From the NCBI GenBank assembly GCA_039545315.1, contig BCIM01000003.1, forward strand, positions 62,001 to 126,000: a stretch of DNA of 64,000 nt, given 5' to 3'. Within the stretch, counting starts at the first letter, position 1. Every line of letters starts with the position of its first letter. Source of the stretch: Kondoa malvinella (Eukaryota; Basidiomycota; Agaricostilbomycetes; Agaricostilbales; Kondoaceae). The position numbers were made by a program, and so were the translations under genes. The notes under the pieces are model-generated. The model was given only the letters and a program-made list of their open reading frames with translations, had not been told where the DNA came from and searched no databases. Positions 46,703 to 58,500 of this stretch are shown in pieces.

Positions 46703-47565
46703 GTCGTACATCATATATGAGAGTGTGAATTGGATACCTTTTCCGCGTTCGCTGGTGTCGTCGCGGCTGTATACGAAGCGAAAGCTCTGTAGCATCAAGC
46801 CAAGGCACATAGGAATCTGACCGAGCGCCGACCAAGCTAGATGAGGATGGTTTCAACCCTAACTCTTTCCGTGAGATCACGCGAAGACCAGAGGATCGGA
46901 AGATAGACAAGTGGAACAAGGCAATGACCACGATGGGATGTAGGTCGCGTGAGGATGTTGCCTTTGTTTGCAGAAGTTCATTGGCAGAGATACTAAAATG
47001 ATGTCCTGCTCTCTCTCCCTTCCAGCATTTGATTGTCTCACTCCATATGAAGCTCCACGGCCTTAGGTAATTCAAATTGGGCTCGCGTAGTGATTAACGA
47101 GGATGATGTCGCTCTGAGCCTGCAGAAGCGCAAACCGGCATGTCATACCAAGGACAAGGGTCCCAGCGTATTCGAGCCAGTCTTTAAGTTTTAGGTTCTG
47201 CGCAGGCTGGATAATTGGAGATATGAAAGAGCGACGATTCGCGCTGCACTGTTCTTGACTTAATCATCGACTTGTGGTTCAATAGCTGTTTCGGGTCAAT
47301 TCTAATGGACTCTCTAACAAAGCCGATGTCTATCGATACAGTACTGCAGTGCTCCGTCCAACCTCCTTGATGACCAAATTCGAGAAACGCTGAGTGCTCG
47401 ATGCTGCGCCGTTCTCGCTATACCCTCTGTCACCGGTAATCCCAAGCTGTCTGAAACGTGCGACCGATCTCAGTGCGCAGCCTTGGACGCTAAAAGGACT
47501 GCGAAGGAGTCTTGCTGCGTCAGGTTATTGCATTCCGATGCTCTGTTCCCGAGCCAAGGAGGGCA
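46703..47565. other. Convergent intergenic, no gene seen
   Basis: About 860 bp between two gene ends, the second longest gene-poor stretch in the window. Short ORFs on both strands (for example minus 46680-47075) have no recognisable motif. A short non-coding RNA cannot be excluded. Confidence 0.4.
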
Positions 47566-48464
47566 TCAAAACTTCTCCAATATCAACCACCTTACTGCCT
47601 CCAGATCCAATAAATCATCGTGTCCGCCGTTGAGCGTATCCACGTCCAGCACAGTATCCACTTCGCGTTCACCCAAGCTTGCAAACATCCATCGACATTG
47701 TTTGAGAGTCAGTAGCTCGTCTTCTTTGCTGTGAGCTATCATGATTGGTATGTTCCGCAGGGCTTTAAGGTCCAATGCAGGCCAATCTTTGTTGAAAGCT
47801 TGTCGCAGAAAGACATCGTAATCGGGATATTCTTCAAGCAAGTATGGTAGATTGTAGATGCCCTCAATGCCGATGATAGCCTTGACAGCACCTTGAAGTG
47901 ATGGATGTGCTGCGACAGAACAGCACAAGAACGCGCCGCACGAATGTCCAATCAGCGTAATGGAATCAGTCGGACAAGGAGAGTCCGGTGAAAGGAGGAA
48001 GAGCAGGGCCGATAGTACATCGTCTTGATGCGTAGGATGCTGCACCAGAGGCTGGTTCGTGGTAGGAGATAGTTTCGATAGGCGGTAGTTGACTGAGACT
48101 ACTGGTAGGGCGTTCTTGCTTCGCGTGAGGCTGACAGGCTATATCAGTCGTGTGTATTCGAGACATCTGGCAGCTGCGTACCCTTGCAGCAATGTTGAAG
48201 CGTGATCTGTTTTGTCACCTACTGGGCACATCAGCAGCTGCCAGAATACGCTTCTATGCTCTCTCACCGGTTCTCCAAGCTCCTCCACTGTTATTTTAGC
48301 CTTAGAATAGCCCTCGCAGCTCGAATCTCGACATACTGGACATAGACCAATGTCCTTCCAGCGCTGATGTCGCTCGGCTGACCGTAAATGTCTAGCGATA
48401 GTTCTTCCGCAGGCGAGTCGCTACTGCTCTCTAAAGCTTTATACTGATAGGTCTTACACTGCAT
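47566..48464 (-). CDS. BNA7: Kynurenine formamidase-like alpha/beta hydrolase
   Basis: An arylformamidase-type hydrolase that converts N-formylkynurenine to kynurenine in the tryptophan-NAD route. Start MQCKTYQYKAL, then LSLDIYGQPSD, VYVHGGAWRTGDK (family oxyanion motif HGGxW, split by an intron), LPVVSVNYRLS, QHPTHQDDVLSALLF, the nucleophile GHSCGAF, and NGGHDDLLDLE with the His. Introns near 48290-48340, 48185-48235 and one joining GKNALP restore the motif and the frame. About 250 residues, normal for Bna7. Its start codon is only 18 bp after the stop codon of the ABC-F gene upstream on the same strand. Confidence 0.83.
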
Positions 48465-48482
48465 GTCGTCGTTATTTGCAAA

Positions 48483-50936
48483 TCAGCTTGCTCGCCGCCT
48501 TGCAATCTTTCGCTCAACAAAGGCAATATACTCTGACATCCCGCCCTGCAGCTCCTTGACTTTGCCTCCACCGACCTTGTATGAGATTCCGGGTTGCGTG
48601 TCATCCTCTGATGAATCATCAGACATCTCTTCAGACTTGTAAGATTCGCCTTCGACTACTTTTCGCGAAAACCATCTATCGTGGGTGATAATGATGATGC
48701 CGCCAGTGAAACCTTGAAGTGCTTTTCCGAGAGCTCGAATAGTAGGTGTATCAAGATGGGTAGTGACTTCATCTAGTAGCAATAAATGAGGCGGCCTGAA
48801 GACGATGAGGGCGAGAGCCAGTCGGACTTTCTGACCGCCAGAAAGCTTGACCAGAGGTACATCTACTGCTAGTCGACCAGCCAGACCGAAAGAGCCCAAA
48901 CATGCGCGAGCATCTCTCTCCAGTACTTGTATATCGAGCTTCTGGAAGTGCCTTAGGAAATACTGAAGGGCGTTCGTCTGCGGGTCAGCATTGCTAAGAT
49001 CTTCTACAGAGTGTTGAGAAAAGTAGCCGATCTTCATCAATGGATGCCTTGCGATAGTGCCGCTCGTTGGCGATATTTCGCCGAGGATGAGTTTTGCCAA
49101 GGTACTCTTGCCTTGTCCATTCTGCGTAGAGCACAGTGAGCGAGATGACAGAGGAAGGCGGTCAACTTACAGCTCCAAGGAAAGCACAGCGACCATCTTC
49201 CGCTATAGTAAAAGTAACATCTTGCAGCAATGGCTTGACGGCTTTAGCGTGTTTAAAAGAGACCTTGTCAAAGTGTATCAAATTTCCTCTTGTGCGGAGA
49301 GGCTCTGGATCGGGTATCTGAATCTTGACAGGTGGTTCCACTTGATCGACAGTAACTTCGTCTCTCATTGTGAGGTGATATCCTGTGTATTCATCAGATC
49401 GATCGAAGATATCAGGCTAGCACTGACCAGCCAGATCTCGGTTCAACTTAAACTTTCCGCCTTTCGCACTCGTTTCAACACCCCATCGCTCGTCAAGTCT
49501 AGCTTAAGCATCAGTATATTCTTTCCTCAAGTGTGACGTACTTACTTCTTTTGTCGAGACTTGACCATCCGCATTCGATTATCATCTCCAGTGCTCTTCG
49601 CAGCCGCACGACCTTGTTGGATCGACTTCTCAATGTGCTCTTTCTTCTTGTCCAGGACTTCTTTCGCATTGCTCTTGCGCTTCGTCTCTTTGGCTTCATT
49701 CACTTCGAATGCTTCGGGGTTACCTTCGAAATAGGACAGCTTCTTATTTCTGAGAATCAAAGTCTCGTCCGCGACATTGTTTAGAAAGACTTGATCGTGT
49801 GAAGTGATTATTAGTGTGCGATCTGAATCCAGAAGGTATGTCTCTAGCCAAAGGATAGCTTCTAGATCCTACCGACAGCGTGAGCTGGTTCCATATTACA
49901 AAGCTAACGCTTACCAGAAAATTCGACGGTTCATCCAAGCAGAGTATATCACTTTGCACAAGTAGAGCAGTCGCTAAAGAGCACCTCGATCGCCAACCAC
50001 CAGAAAGGGCTGTATATTGTCCGTCTATCATACTCTGGCTGAATCCGAGACCAATGAGAATGGTTGCAGCTCTTGCTTCAGCAGAATCAGCATCAAGCTT
50101 TGCTCTGTCAGCTGGCGTCCAGGCGGCTGGGTATAGATCAGCTCACCAGGCTCAATTCTAATTGAACATCAGCTAGCATGGAAGAAGCTTCTGCTATTGT
50201 TGACGTATCCAATTTGAGCGATTCGAGGCTGTCCACCGCTCAATGCGTTGCCTTTATCATCTAATGGGATGACTCACGCGTTCTTTGCGTCCTTGAGGTT
50301 CTCTTCAGCTACAATCTCTTGCTGCCGAGCGTCCTTTCCCCTAGCGCCGGATCGTCTCATAGCGACCCTTCGGGCAGCCTCGAGCTCTTCCTTGCGCTTC
50401 TCTAGCTTCAGCTGCGACACAATACGATGCGTTTTAGCAGGATCTTCACTCTCCACTGCTTGCTGTAGCACTGATCCCAAGCAGCTTGAGCGAAGGACAG
50501 CTGTGATCGAAGCGAACTTACTGGTCTCCTGCCTGAGCAGTTCAATACGCTTCTCGTCGCCTTGTAGCACATGTCGCAGCACTGAAGGAGCGTCGCCTTG
50601 GCTGCTCTGACGTCTGCCGTCCTCGACTTGAGACAGCAGCAGAATGCGACTTGATGGGCTGAGGCCGGGGATCAACTTGTCCGCTAGGGCCTTGAGGAGA
50701 GTACTTTTGCCTGCTGTCCATCAGCTCGTTTACCGAATATGAGCGCTGCACTGACCCGAGCCATTGCGGCCAATAAGCGCATACTTTACTCCCTCTTTCA
50801 CCTTCAACCGAGAGTCTTGTATAAGTTCATTCTGGCCAAGAGCGATCGATACACCATGCAGATTAATATCTTGTGAAGTGTCGAGCGTGTCGACATGATA
50901 CCTGCTTTGTTGCGACGTACAAATTATGTCGTCCAT
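48483..50936 (-). CDS. ABC-F ATPase (Gcn20/ABCF3-like)
   Basis: A soluble twin-cassette ABC-F protein; relatives work on ribosomes (Gcn20, Arb1, New1). First cassette: YALIGRNGSG-KSTLLK (Walker A split by an intron), LSGGWRSRCSLA (signature), DILCLDEPSNFL (Walker B). A Lys/Glu-rich linker follows (KETKRKSNAKEVLDKKKEHIEK). Second cassette: CAFLGANGQGKSTLAKLIL, LVKLSGGQKVRLAL, LLLLDEVTTHLDT and ITHDRWFSRK. In the second Walker B the usual LDEPTNHLD is LDEVTTHLD. C-terminal tail is Asp/Ser-rich. Several 45-55 nt introns. Start at MDDIICTSQQ (50936). Translation or ribosome quality control is the likely role. Confidence 0.87.
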
Positions 50937-51253
50937 TTTCGCGAGTACTGCTCTTGCGCAAGTGCAAGAAATATCGAAAAGGCCGCAGAAAGTTGCTGTC
51001 TGCAGTGGCCTGCTCTTACTTTGTCTGCACCGCGTGAACAAGTCCTCCGAGTCGTTTCGTTTGGTTTCGGGTCAAAAGCATCGCCTTGCCTGCAGGCTGC
51101 GACAGATGAATACAGCCGCCCTGACACATCCCCCTCCTAGTATATCTGCTGCCTCATGGGGGTTCATCTCGGCCTAATTTCTGCATATTTGGCGGATTAT
51201 GTGATTCTGCCTCTTGACCGAAACCACCGAGAAGTCTTGACTCTCGCCAAAAC
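50937..51253. promoter_or_regulatory. Divergent promoter region, ABC-F/MYND gene
   Basis: About 315 bp between two divergent start codons. No ORF of note. It probably contains both promoters. Confidence 0.45.
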
Positions 51254-52732
51254 ATGGCCTCCAGCAAACGAGCACAGCGAGAAGCCGCTGGCAAGTATGA
51301 TCGCTCGCAAGTCTGCCTAGCATGTCGTCGATGTTTGTCTCCTTCGACATGTCAGAGCTTAGCTGAGGCCAAAGCGCAGGCCCTGACCCGTCAGAAGGCG
51401 CCGCAAAGCTTCTGAAATGCTCAAGATGCAAGTTTGCTGCGTACTGTAATGGCATTTGCCAGACGAATGACTGGCAAAGGTGCGTTGGCTATGGATTCCG
51501 ATAGCCTACTTTGGCTCAGACAAGATACAGACACAAGAAGGAAGAGTGCGCGCCTATCATCAAAGGACTGGCAGCTGGCAAAACACTGTCCGAAATTGTT
51601 CTCGAGCTCAAGGCAGGCAAGCCCGAGGACGCTAAGCAAAGGCTACACAATCCTCGCAGCACGCTCATTCCTCTGCCCACATGCAAGCGAAAGATCAGGC
51701 TGGAAAGATTCTATCCTGTATGCATGAAACACCATGTTCTGGACGAATAGCCAGCTAACAATGAGACTAGGCCTTTGCGCTCATCGCCTATTGTGCCCGC
51801 TTAAAAGCAGACTACCCAGCTCTAGAATTCCTTGAGGAATACTACGTAAAGTCGGTACGACAGCAGCGGGACGGGTCGACCGTTGTGTCTTATGGCGATA
51901 AAACGCCTGCAAGATGTATCGAGCAGGGTCCCAAAGCATGGTATCCGGGCGCTACCTCGGACCAGCAAGCTGTCAGGCTGATGGAGCGAATGCGCGGAAC
52001 TGGATTTCTGCTCGAATTGACCCTTGGCATATTGATGGCTGTTCGCACCCATTTGTACGCAAAGGATGCTTGTTTCACTTATTTTGACAAGCTTATCACC
52101 GTGCGTCCATGTTTATAGACGAGTATGATCTCACTAACGAAAGACGAAAGGACTTTGGAGTAGCAACAGGAAAGGTCAAGATTGCTGCAGAAGATTTACT
52201 TTTTACGCGAAGTCCCGATTGTGCTCCTGATTGCACGCACATTTTTCAAGATCCTTTGGATCACTATTGGCTATACTTTGTTGCTGGCGACGAAACCATC
52301 TTTTACGATTTCAGCCTTTTGATCTATAACTTCGAGATGTTCACGGCCACGCAACCTTACGCGATCGGTCCACATGCAGACGCGATAGGCTACCTGCCGA
52401 ATGCAATACCTGGAATGGAGTTTGGTCGAGCTATGGGTATGTTTTGCAATACAATATACCGTCTTATGCTAACGAACCTCAAAGCTATTGCTGGCGGCGG
52501 TATGAAGCTTCACCATGAGCGAGGTGGCAAATCTCGATATTCTGTCGCTCAATCACCCGACATCCTAGAGACTGCAAAGGATTTGGAAAACTACCGCAGC
52601 TTTCTCAAAAACAGGCAACGAAGGCAAACTTTGGTAGATGTATCTCACACCATAAGGGACGGTAGAAGGCAGGACAATGCGCCTGATGATCTATCGAGTG
52701 CGTTGTTATCTTGTTTTGAGGTGTTTGCCTGA
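51254..52732 (+). CDS. MYND zinc-finger protein of unknown function
   Basis: The N-terminus MASSKRAQREAAGKYDRSQ leads into a MYND finger: VCLACQS, LLKCSRCKFAAYCNGICQ, then DWQRHKKEEC, with all Cys and His residues present. The first intron (51324 to about 51367, donor GTCGTC) splits the finger between the first Cys pair and the second. Further introns after FYP, KLIT and GRAM join a region with no domain I recognise (ALIAYCARLKADYPALEFLE; GTGFLLELTLGILMAVRTH; DHYWLYFVAGDETIFYDFSL). It ends SSALLSCFEVFA. MYND fingers bind proline-rich peptides; many fungi have families of such proteins with unknown roles. Confidence 0.75.
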
Positions 52733-53060
52733 GACCGTTCCAGTACTGGCTACTTCGGTATTCTACAGGGAGACAGTAATGTACCTTCAGGATGCATTGC
52801 CGACCGCGTATAAAAGCTTTCCGGCCAACGTACCACTAGACTGGGTCTAGGAGCCAGTTCAGGTGGGGATGGTGGGGATGATCCAAGCGGACACCATCCT
52901 GATTGTAATGATCCAGGAGGACGGGACAGCTGCGGTGCTCTGCAAATTGATGTCGAATTGACGAGTGTAAATATATGCAGTGCTGGGCCAGTCGACATCA
53001 TTATTATTATGCCTACGATCTCCTCGTTGTTCCCTACTCCTTGCCCTCTTCCGCGCGCCG
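52733..53060. other. Intergenic, no gene seen
   Basis: About 330 bp after the MYND gene with GG-rich stretches around 52850-52930 and no supported ORF. Confidence 0.4.
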
Positions 53061-53318
53061 ATGACGACTGTCCCTGCTTCCACAACCACACCCACAATGT
53101 CCGATGACCCGCTCAATGTCTTCTCATACGACAAGATACGCGATGTCTTCTGTATAGATAGCCATGACATCAAAGGATCACACGTGAGGGAGCTGTGCCG
53201 GTCGAGTAGCGAAGTAGTATTTGCTGCGTCGGACAAATGGCGATCCGAAGGGATTGTGCCTTCTCAGAAAGAGGAAGTGGTGAGACAGCATGCTCCGAGA
53301 ATTGCTGGTTCTGATTAA
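53061..53318 (+). CDS. Hypothetical small ORF
   Basis: An open frame from ATG 53061 (or 53098, MSDDPLNVFSYDKIRDVF) to a TAA at 53316. About 85 codons, charged and mixed, with no motif. It may be the first exon of one gene together with the next ORF; I could not connect them by a convincing intron, and another frame (LRELLVLIKLAVVHI) is also open across the gap. Confidence 0.3.
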   Translation: MTTVPASTTTPTMSDDPLNVFSYDKIRDVFCIDSHDIKGSHVRELCRSSSEVVFAASDKWRSEGIVPSQKEEVVRQHAPRIAGSD

Positions 53319-53408
53319 GCTCGCAGTTGTACATATACAGCGGTAGGTCTGCATGTTGTTGCCCATTGGATGATGGACTGATCTATAGATACAGAGGCTT
53401 TAAGCTAT

Positions 53409-53762
53409 ATGATAACGCATGCTCGGTTTAGCAAAAAAGACAAGCGAAGCGTACGTCTCTTCTCGACGTTCGACTTTCCATGGCCCACAGAGAACCTGTC
53501 GAAGGGGATTCCCTTAGAGCAAGCTACAGAAACCTGCCTCAGTATTTTTACATACGAGGGCAGCCTATCGAAAGGCTACTCAGTCTTTCCAGGACCTGGA
53601 TGTACTGAGCTGGCTGTAAAAGCCGCTGAAGTCAGGCGGATATTCACAGCTAAATTAGCTGCCAGGTATGTTGCATCAATCATTGATGGTTTCGCTCATG
53701 TTCTCGTGTATAGAAGGAATTGTCCGCCCGCATACGGATCTTGGGACCAACTTGCATCATAG
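53409..53762 (+). CDS. Hypothetical small ORF
   Basis: An open frame starting MITHARFSKKDKRSVRLFS, with FDFPWPTENLSKGIP and FPGPGCTELAVKAAEVRR, ending YGSWDQLAS. A 48-nt in-frame intron-like block (GTATGT...TATAG, 53667-53714) near the 3' end suggests real splicing. No family recognised. Together with the ORF at 53061 it may be one gene. Confidence 0.35.
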   Translation: MITHARFSKKDKRSVRLFSTFDFPWPTENLSKGIPLEQATETCLSIFTYEGSLSKGYSVFPGPGCTELAVKAAEVRRIFTAKLAARYVASIIDGFAHVLVYRRNCPPAYGSWDQLAS

Positions 53763-54251
53763 AGATTCTTCTTAGTTGGTAGCTTTGTCTACGAGACGCG
53801 GATACAATGATTATGGAGTAGAGTAGAATGGACCGGTCACACTTCGATTGGTTTGGTCCATGGTCCTTCCATTCGTGCAGTACAACAGCTGTGCGTAATG
53901 ATACATCAAGGTGTCTGAGAGCACGACAAGGGAACTGCCGAGACTAGCGCATTAAGCTGATCAGCAGAATCGATGAATTAGCCAGTGGGCTTCATGTAAT
54001 CGGAGACATTGCGACTTTTGCTTTCCAGCAGTTCGCGATAGATCGACGAGCGAGAGGACGCGGTCATTTAGAGTATCACTAGCGCTACCATGACTGGCCA
54101 TAGCTTCCTGTTCAGTTGCTTAAAGAGTACAGGGTGCAATTGCAAAGTCGATTCTTGAGCTGTCTGTTCTCCGGCGACAGCGACATAGCATTTCCTTCCA
54201 GAGGCAAGAGATAGACATTGCAAGCTCAGGCACAGCAGGCCAGCTTTTAAC
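53763..54251. other. Intergenic, no gene seen
   Basis: About 490 bp upstream of the SAM carrier. A minus-strand ORF at 54068-54304 overlaps the carrier start and is taken as a shadow. Confidence 0.45.
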
Positions 54252-55389
54252 ATGGCAGACACGACGTTTCGCCAATCGCTTATCGTGCGCATTTCTCTTT
54301 GCATGATTGCACGAATTCAGCCTAAGGGAGACAAGTGAAAGTCGGGCGCTTTCGCAGGTCTAGCAGTCGATTTGCTCTTCTTTCCATTGGACACGCTCAA
54401 GACACGGTTGCAAACGAAAGAAGGCTTTATTCGCTCTGGAGGCTTTAAAGGTGTTTACAAAGGTTTAGGCAGCGTCGTGGTTGGATCAGCGCCTGGAGGT
54501 CAGCCTACATCGCTTCTTGTACGTGCTGTACGCTGAAAGGACTGTCGTATGGGCAGCTGCTCTGTTCTTCAGCTCGTACGAGGCATTAAAGAGTCAAGCA
54601 CCGAAATGGACTGGAGGTGTTCTTTCTGACCCTGTGATCCACATGCTAGCTGCTAGCGGTGGTGAAGTAGTCAGTCCACCCTTTCTTTTGCCTTGAATAC
54701 GCCTTTCTGAGGATTACATGCAGGCTGCATGTCTCGTTCGAGTACCGACTGAAGTAGTCAAGCAAAGAACGCAGACTTCGTCCTATGGCGAACAGACGTC
54801 TTCTATAGGCGCTCTTCGACGAGTATTAGCTGAAGCAGGTCTGCGAGGTCTATACCGAGGCTATCTCAGTACTGTCGCTCGTGAAGTTTGTCTATCTCCA
54901 TCAAGCCTTGTGTACTCGTGCTGATTGTGTAAACAGATACCATTCTGCTGCATTCAATTCCCACTCTACGAATACCTCAAGACCCTCTTGGCGAAACAAC
55001 GATCTTCAACCGGTTTACCAGATGCTCTACCAGCTTGGCCAGACGCAGCTTTATGCGGTAGTGCGGCTGGATCATTTTCCGCTGGTGTGACTACGCCATT
55101 GGACGTAGCCAAAACTCGGATCATGCTATCAAACAAGTCGGATGTTGGACAAGGGTATTCTAAAATCTTGCCGACTCTTTCTAGGGTGTACAGCGAGGAA
55201 GGCGCGTCGGCGCTGCTTCGAGGAGTAGTACCCCGTGTATTGTGGATAGGGCTAGGCGGAGCTGTCTTTCTCGGTGAGCTGTCCTCAAGTCGTCTCCAGC
55301 TTTGCACTCATGCCTGCCGTACAGGAACGTATGAGCTGTTTAAGAGTGCATTAGCTGAGTCGCCGAAAAAGGTAGAGCAGGCAAAGTAG
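54252..55389 (+). CDS. SAM5: Mitochondrial S-adenosylmethionine carrier
   Basis: A six-helix mitochondrial carrier (SLC25A26/Sam5p type) that brings S-adenosylmethionine into the matrix. Three repeats carry the signature PxDxxKx[26 protein letters not shown] and [13 protein letters not shown]. The first repeat starts [41 protein letters not shown] and [17 protein letters not shown] are typical of the SAM carrier. Exons 54252-54284, 54342-54498, 54557-54669, 54724-54885, 54937-55273 and 55325-55389 give 288 residues, near the family norm. Confidence 0.92.
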
Positions 55390-55529
55390 AACAAGATAGA
55401 GCATTATTATCATAGACGTCTTGTTGACTCCGCTCGTCGAAGTCCAAAAGTTTGGCTTGAGCTCAAGTCATCGCGTATACCTGATACAGCCGTATTCTAC
55501 TGGATATACCTAGCCAGGGCTTTTATACC

Positions 55530-58500
55530 ATGTCGTCCCAAGGATCCTTTCCTTCGCACGACCTTTCTGCGACTTTCCAATTTGCTCGCGAAGAAGAAGT
55601 TGTCTTGCAATGTGAGCTTGGCTGCTGATGCTGTCAGACTTGCTCTGATGCGATGCTTTGCCCTATCACAGACTGGCGAGACATTGACGCTTTCCAAGAA
55701 TCGCTCAGGCAGTCGAAAGACCGCAAACCTTTCTCCTTCTATGTTCGTTTCGCTCTTTAGCTGCTCAAGCCAGTGTACTCAGACTTGGTGTATAGGATGG
55801 ACCTCCATTCGCTACTGGCCTACCTCATTATGGGCATCTGCTCATGGGCACAGTCAAGGACATTGTGACTCGATTCGCTCACTCAAACGGATACTATGTC
55901 GAACGTCGTTTCGGTTGGGATACCCACGGTCTACCTGTCGAACGAGAAATTGACAAAAAGCTCGGCATCACTTCAAGAAAGGACGTAATGGACATGGGCA
56001 TTGATCGATACAATGCAGAATGTCGAGCTATCGTCATGCGGTATTCTTCTGAATGGCGCACGACGGTGGAAAGGATGGGTCGTTGGATTGATTTCGACAA
56101 TGATTACAAGACGCTCAATGTTTCCTTCATGGAGAGTGTCTGGTGGGTGTTTAAGCAATTGTGGGAAAAGGGCGCAGTCTATCAAGGGTTAAGAGTCATG
56201 CCTTATTCGACTGCTCTCATGACACCTCTGTCAAACTTTGAAGCTGGTTCAACCTACCAAGATGTGATCGACCCAGCAGTCACCGTTGCTTTTGAACTTG
56301 TCGACGAACCAGGAGCTGCTCTGCTCGCTTGGACAACAACACCTTGGACTCTTCCTTCTAATCTAGCGCTTTGTGTCAACCCCGAATTCACCTACCTCAA
56401 CATCCATGACGAGAACCTAGACCGAGATTTCTACATTCATGAAAAGCTTCTCACTACGCTGTACAAGGATCCCAAAAAGGCTAAATTCAAGAAGCTCTCT
56501 TCTATCAAGGGTAAAGAGATGGAAGGCTGGAAGTACAAGCCCATGTTCCCATACTTCTATGAAAAGGTCAGTGCGCGTCAATGATCCTCTCTGGGACGAT
56601 CATTGATACTCTAGCTTGACAGTACAAAGACACCTGCTTCAAGGTCCTCTGCGACGACTATGTGAAAGACGACAGCGGAACTGGTATTGTTCATCAAGCA
56701 CCTGCATTTGGTGACGATGATCACCGCATTGCTATTCGAGAAGGCATCGTGCGCAAGGATGAGATGCCACCCATGCCTTTGGATGAGCAGGGAAGGTATA
56801 CGGATGAAGTGCCTGATTTCAAAGGCATGTATGTGAAAGTGAGTTTTCGTAGGCTGTGAGATTGACTTGTGCTAATACGTATGGAAAGGACGCCGACAAA
56901 GTCATTATGAAGCACCTTAAGCAATCTGGGCACCTCATCGTACAAGCTACGCTGAACCACGCTTACCCTTTCTGCTGGCGGTGAGCGCACAATGTTTTTG
57001 TACTATCTCAGTACTAAGAATGCACGATGTTGCTCACAGATCTGGTACACCTCTGATCAACCGAGCCATTCAAGTGTGGTTCGTCTCGGTCGAGCCCATC
57101 AAAGATCAGCTCATTGCCAACAACAAGCAAACGAGATGGTCAGCAGCTGCTTCCGTCGTGTCTGACATATGGCTGACCTGAATTGCAGGGTACCACAAGA
57201 AGTCGGCGATCGTCGGTTCCAAAGCTGGCTCGAGAACGCCCGCGATTGGAACGTCTCCCGAAACCGGTATTGGGGCACACCTCTACCTATTTGGAGAAGT
57301 GACGACGGCGAAGAGATGGTCTGTGTTGGATCTGTCGAAGAGCTGAATGAGTTGTCTGGCTGTGGCATCGTCAAAGATCTGCATCGTGAGACTGTCGACG
57401 GCATCACTATCCCTAGCAAGAAGGGCAAGGGCAGGTTAAAGCGAGTTGATGAAGTGTTTGATTGCTGGTTTGAGTCCGGAAGGTGCGTGCAGAACGCTTG
57501 CTTCAGCCCTCGCTGATGGAAGCTGTCGTATCGTACAGCATGCCCTACGCTCAAAATCACTACCCATTCGAGAACAAGGCAGCGCAAGAAGCTTCTTTCC
57601 CAGCTGACTTTATCTCGGAAGCTATGGATCAGACTAGGGGCTGGTTCTACACTTTGCTCGTACTTGCGACACATCTTTTCAAGACCGCGCCATGGAAGAA
57701 TTTGATTGTTTGCGGTCTTGTGTTGGCAGAGTGAGCTCAATTGCTTCCAAAGTAGTTGTGTTCTGATACCAACCGATTCTTACAGAGACGGCAAGAAGAT
57801 GAGCAAGTCCTTGAAGAACTACCCAGACCCGAATCTCGTCCTGAATCAGTATGGTGCTGATGCACTAAGGTAAGTCCTCTCAATTTCACGTCTCGTGTAC
57901 ATGCTCATGCCTGCTCGGCAGACTGTTCCTGATCAATTCGCCAGTCGTGCGAGGAGACAATCTGCGATTCAGAGAAGCTGGTGTGAAAGAAGTCGTCAGC
58001 CGAGCTCTCCTACCTTGGCTCAACTCTTTCCGCTTCTTCCTCGGCTCTGTTGCGCTATTGGAGAAAGAGCATGGCGTCAAGTTCACATATGATGGAACAG
58101 CAGCACAGTCGAAGAATGTCATGGACCGCTGGTTGCTTGCGAGATGTCAGACCCTCATTCAGCATGTGGGCGAAGAGATGGCAGGTGAGACCCGGCTGCA
58201 CACGCGTGCGATGCAACGCTGAAGATGCTGGAATCACAGCATACCGTCTATACACTGTCGTCCCCAGGTTACTGGATCTGGTAGAAGAGCTCACAAACTG
58301 GTATGTGCGCTTCAACCGCAGGCGTTTAAAGGCAGAAAGCGGGCCGGAAGATGCTGTTGTTGCCCTTACTTGCCTGTTTGAGGCTCTTCTCACCCTTTGC
58401 CGTACATTGGTGAGTCAGTCTCGACATGCCTGTTCGCTTGTAGCTGAATGATGCGATCTAGTCCTCCTTTACTCCTTTCCTTTCCGAACACATCTATCAA

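Noticed and set aside
54068..54304. Minus-strand ORF over the SAM carrier start
   Set aside because: It overlaps the first carrier exon and has no motif.
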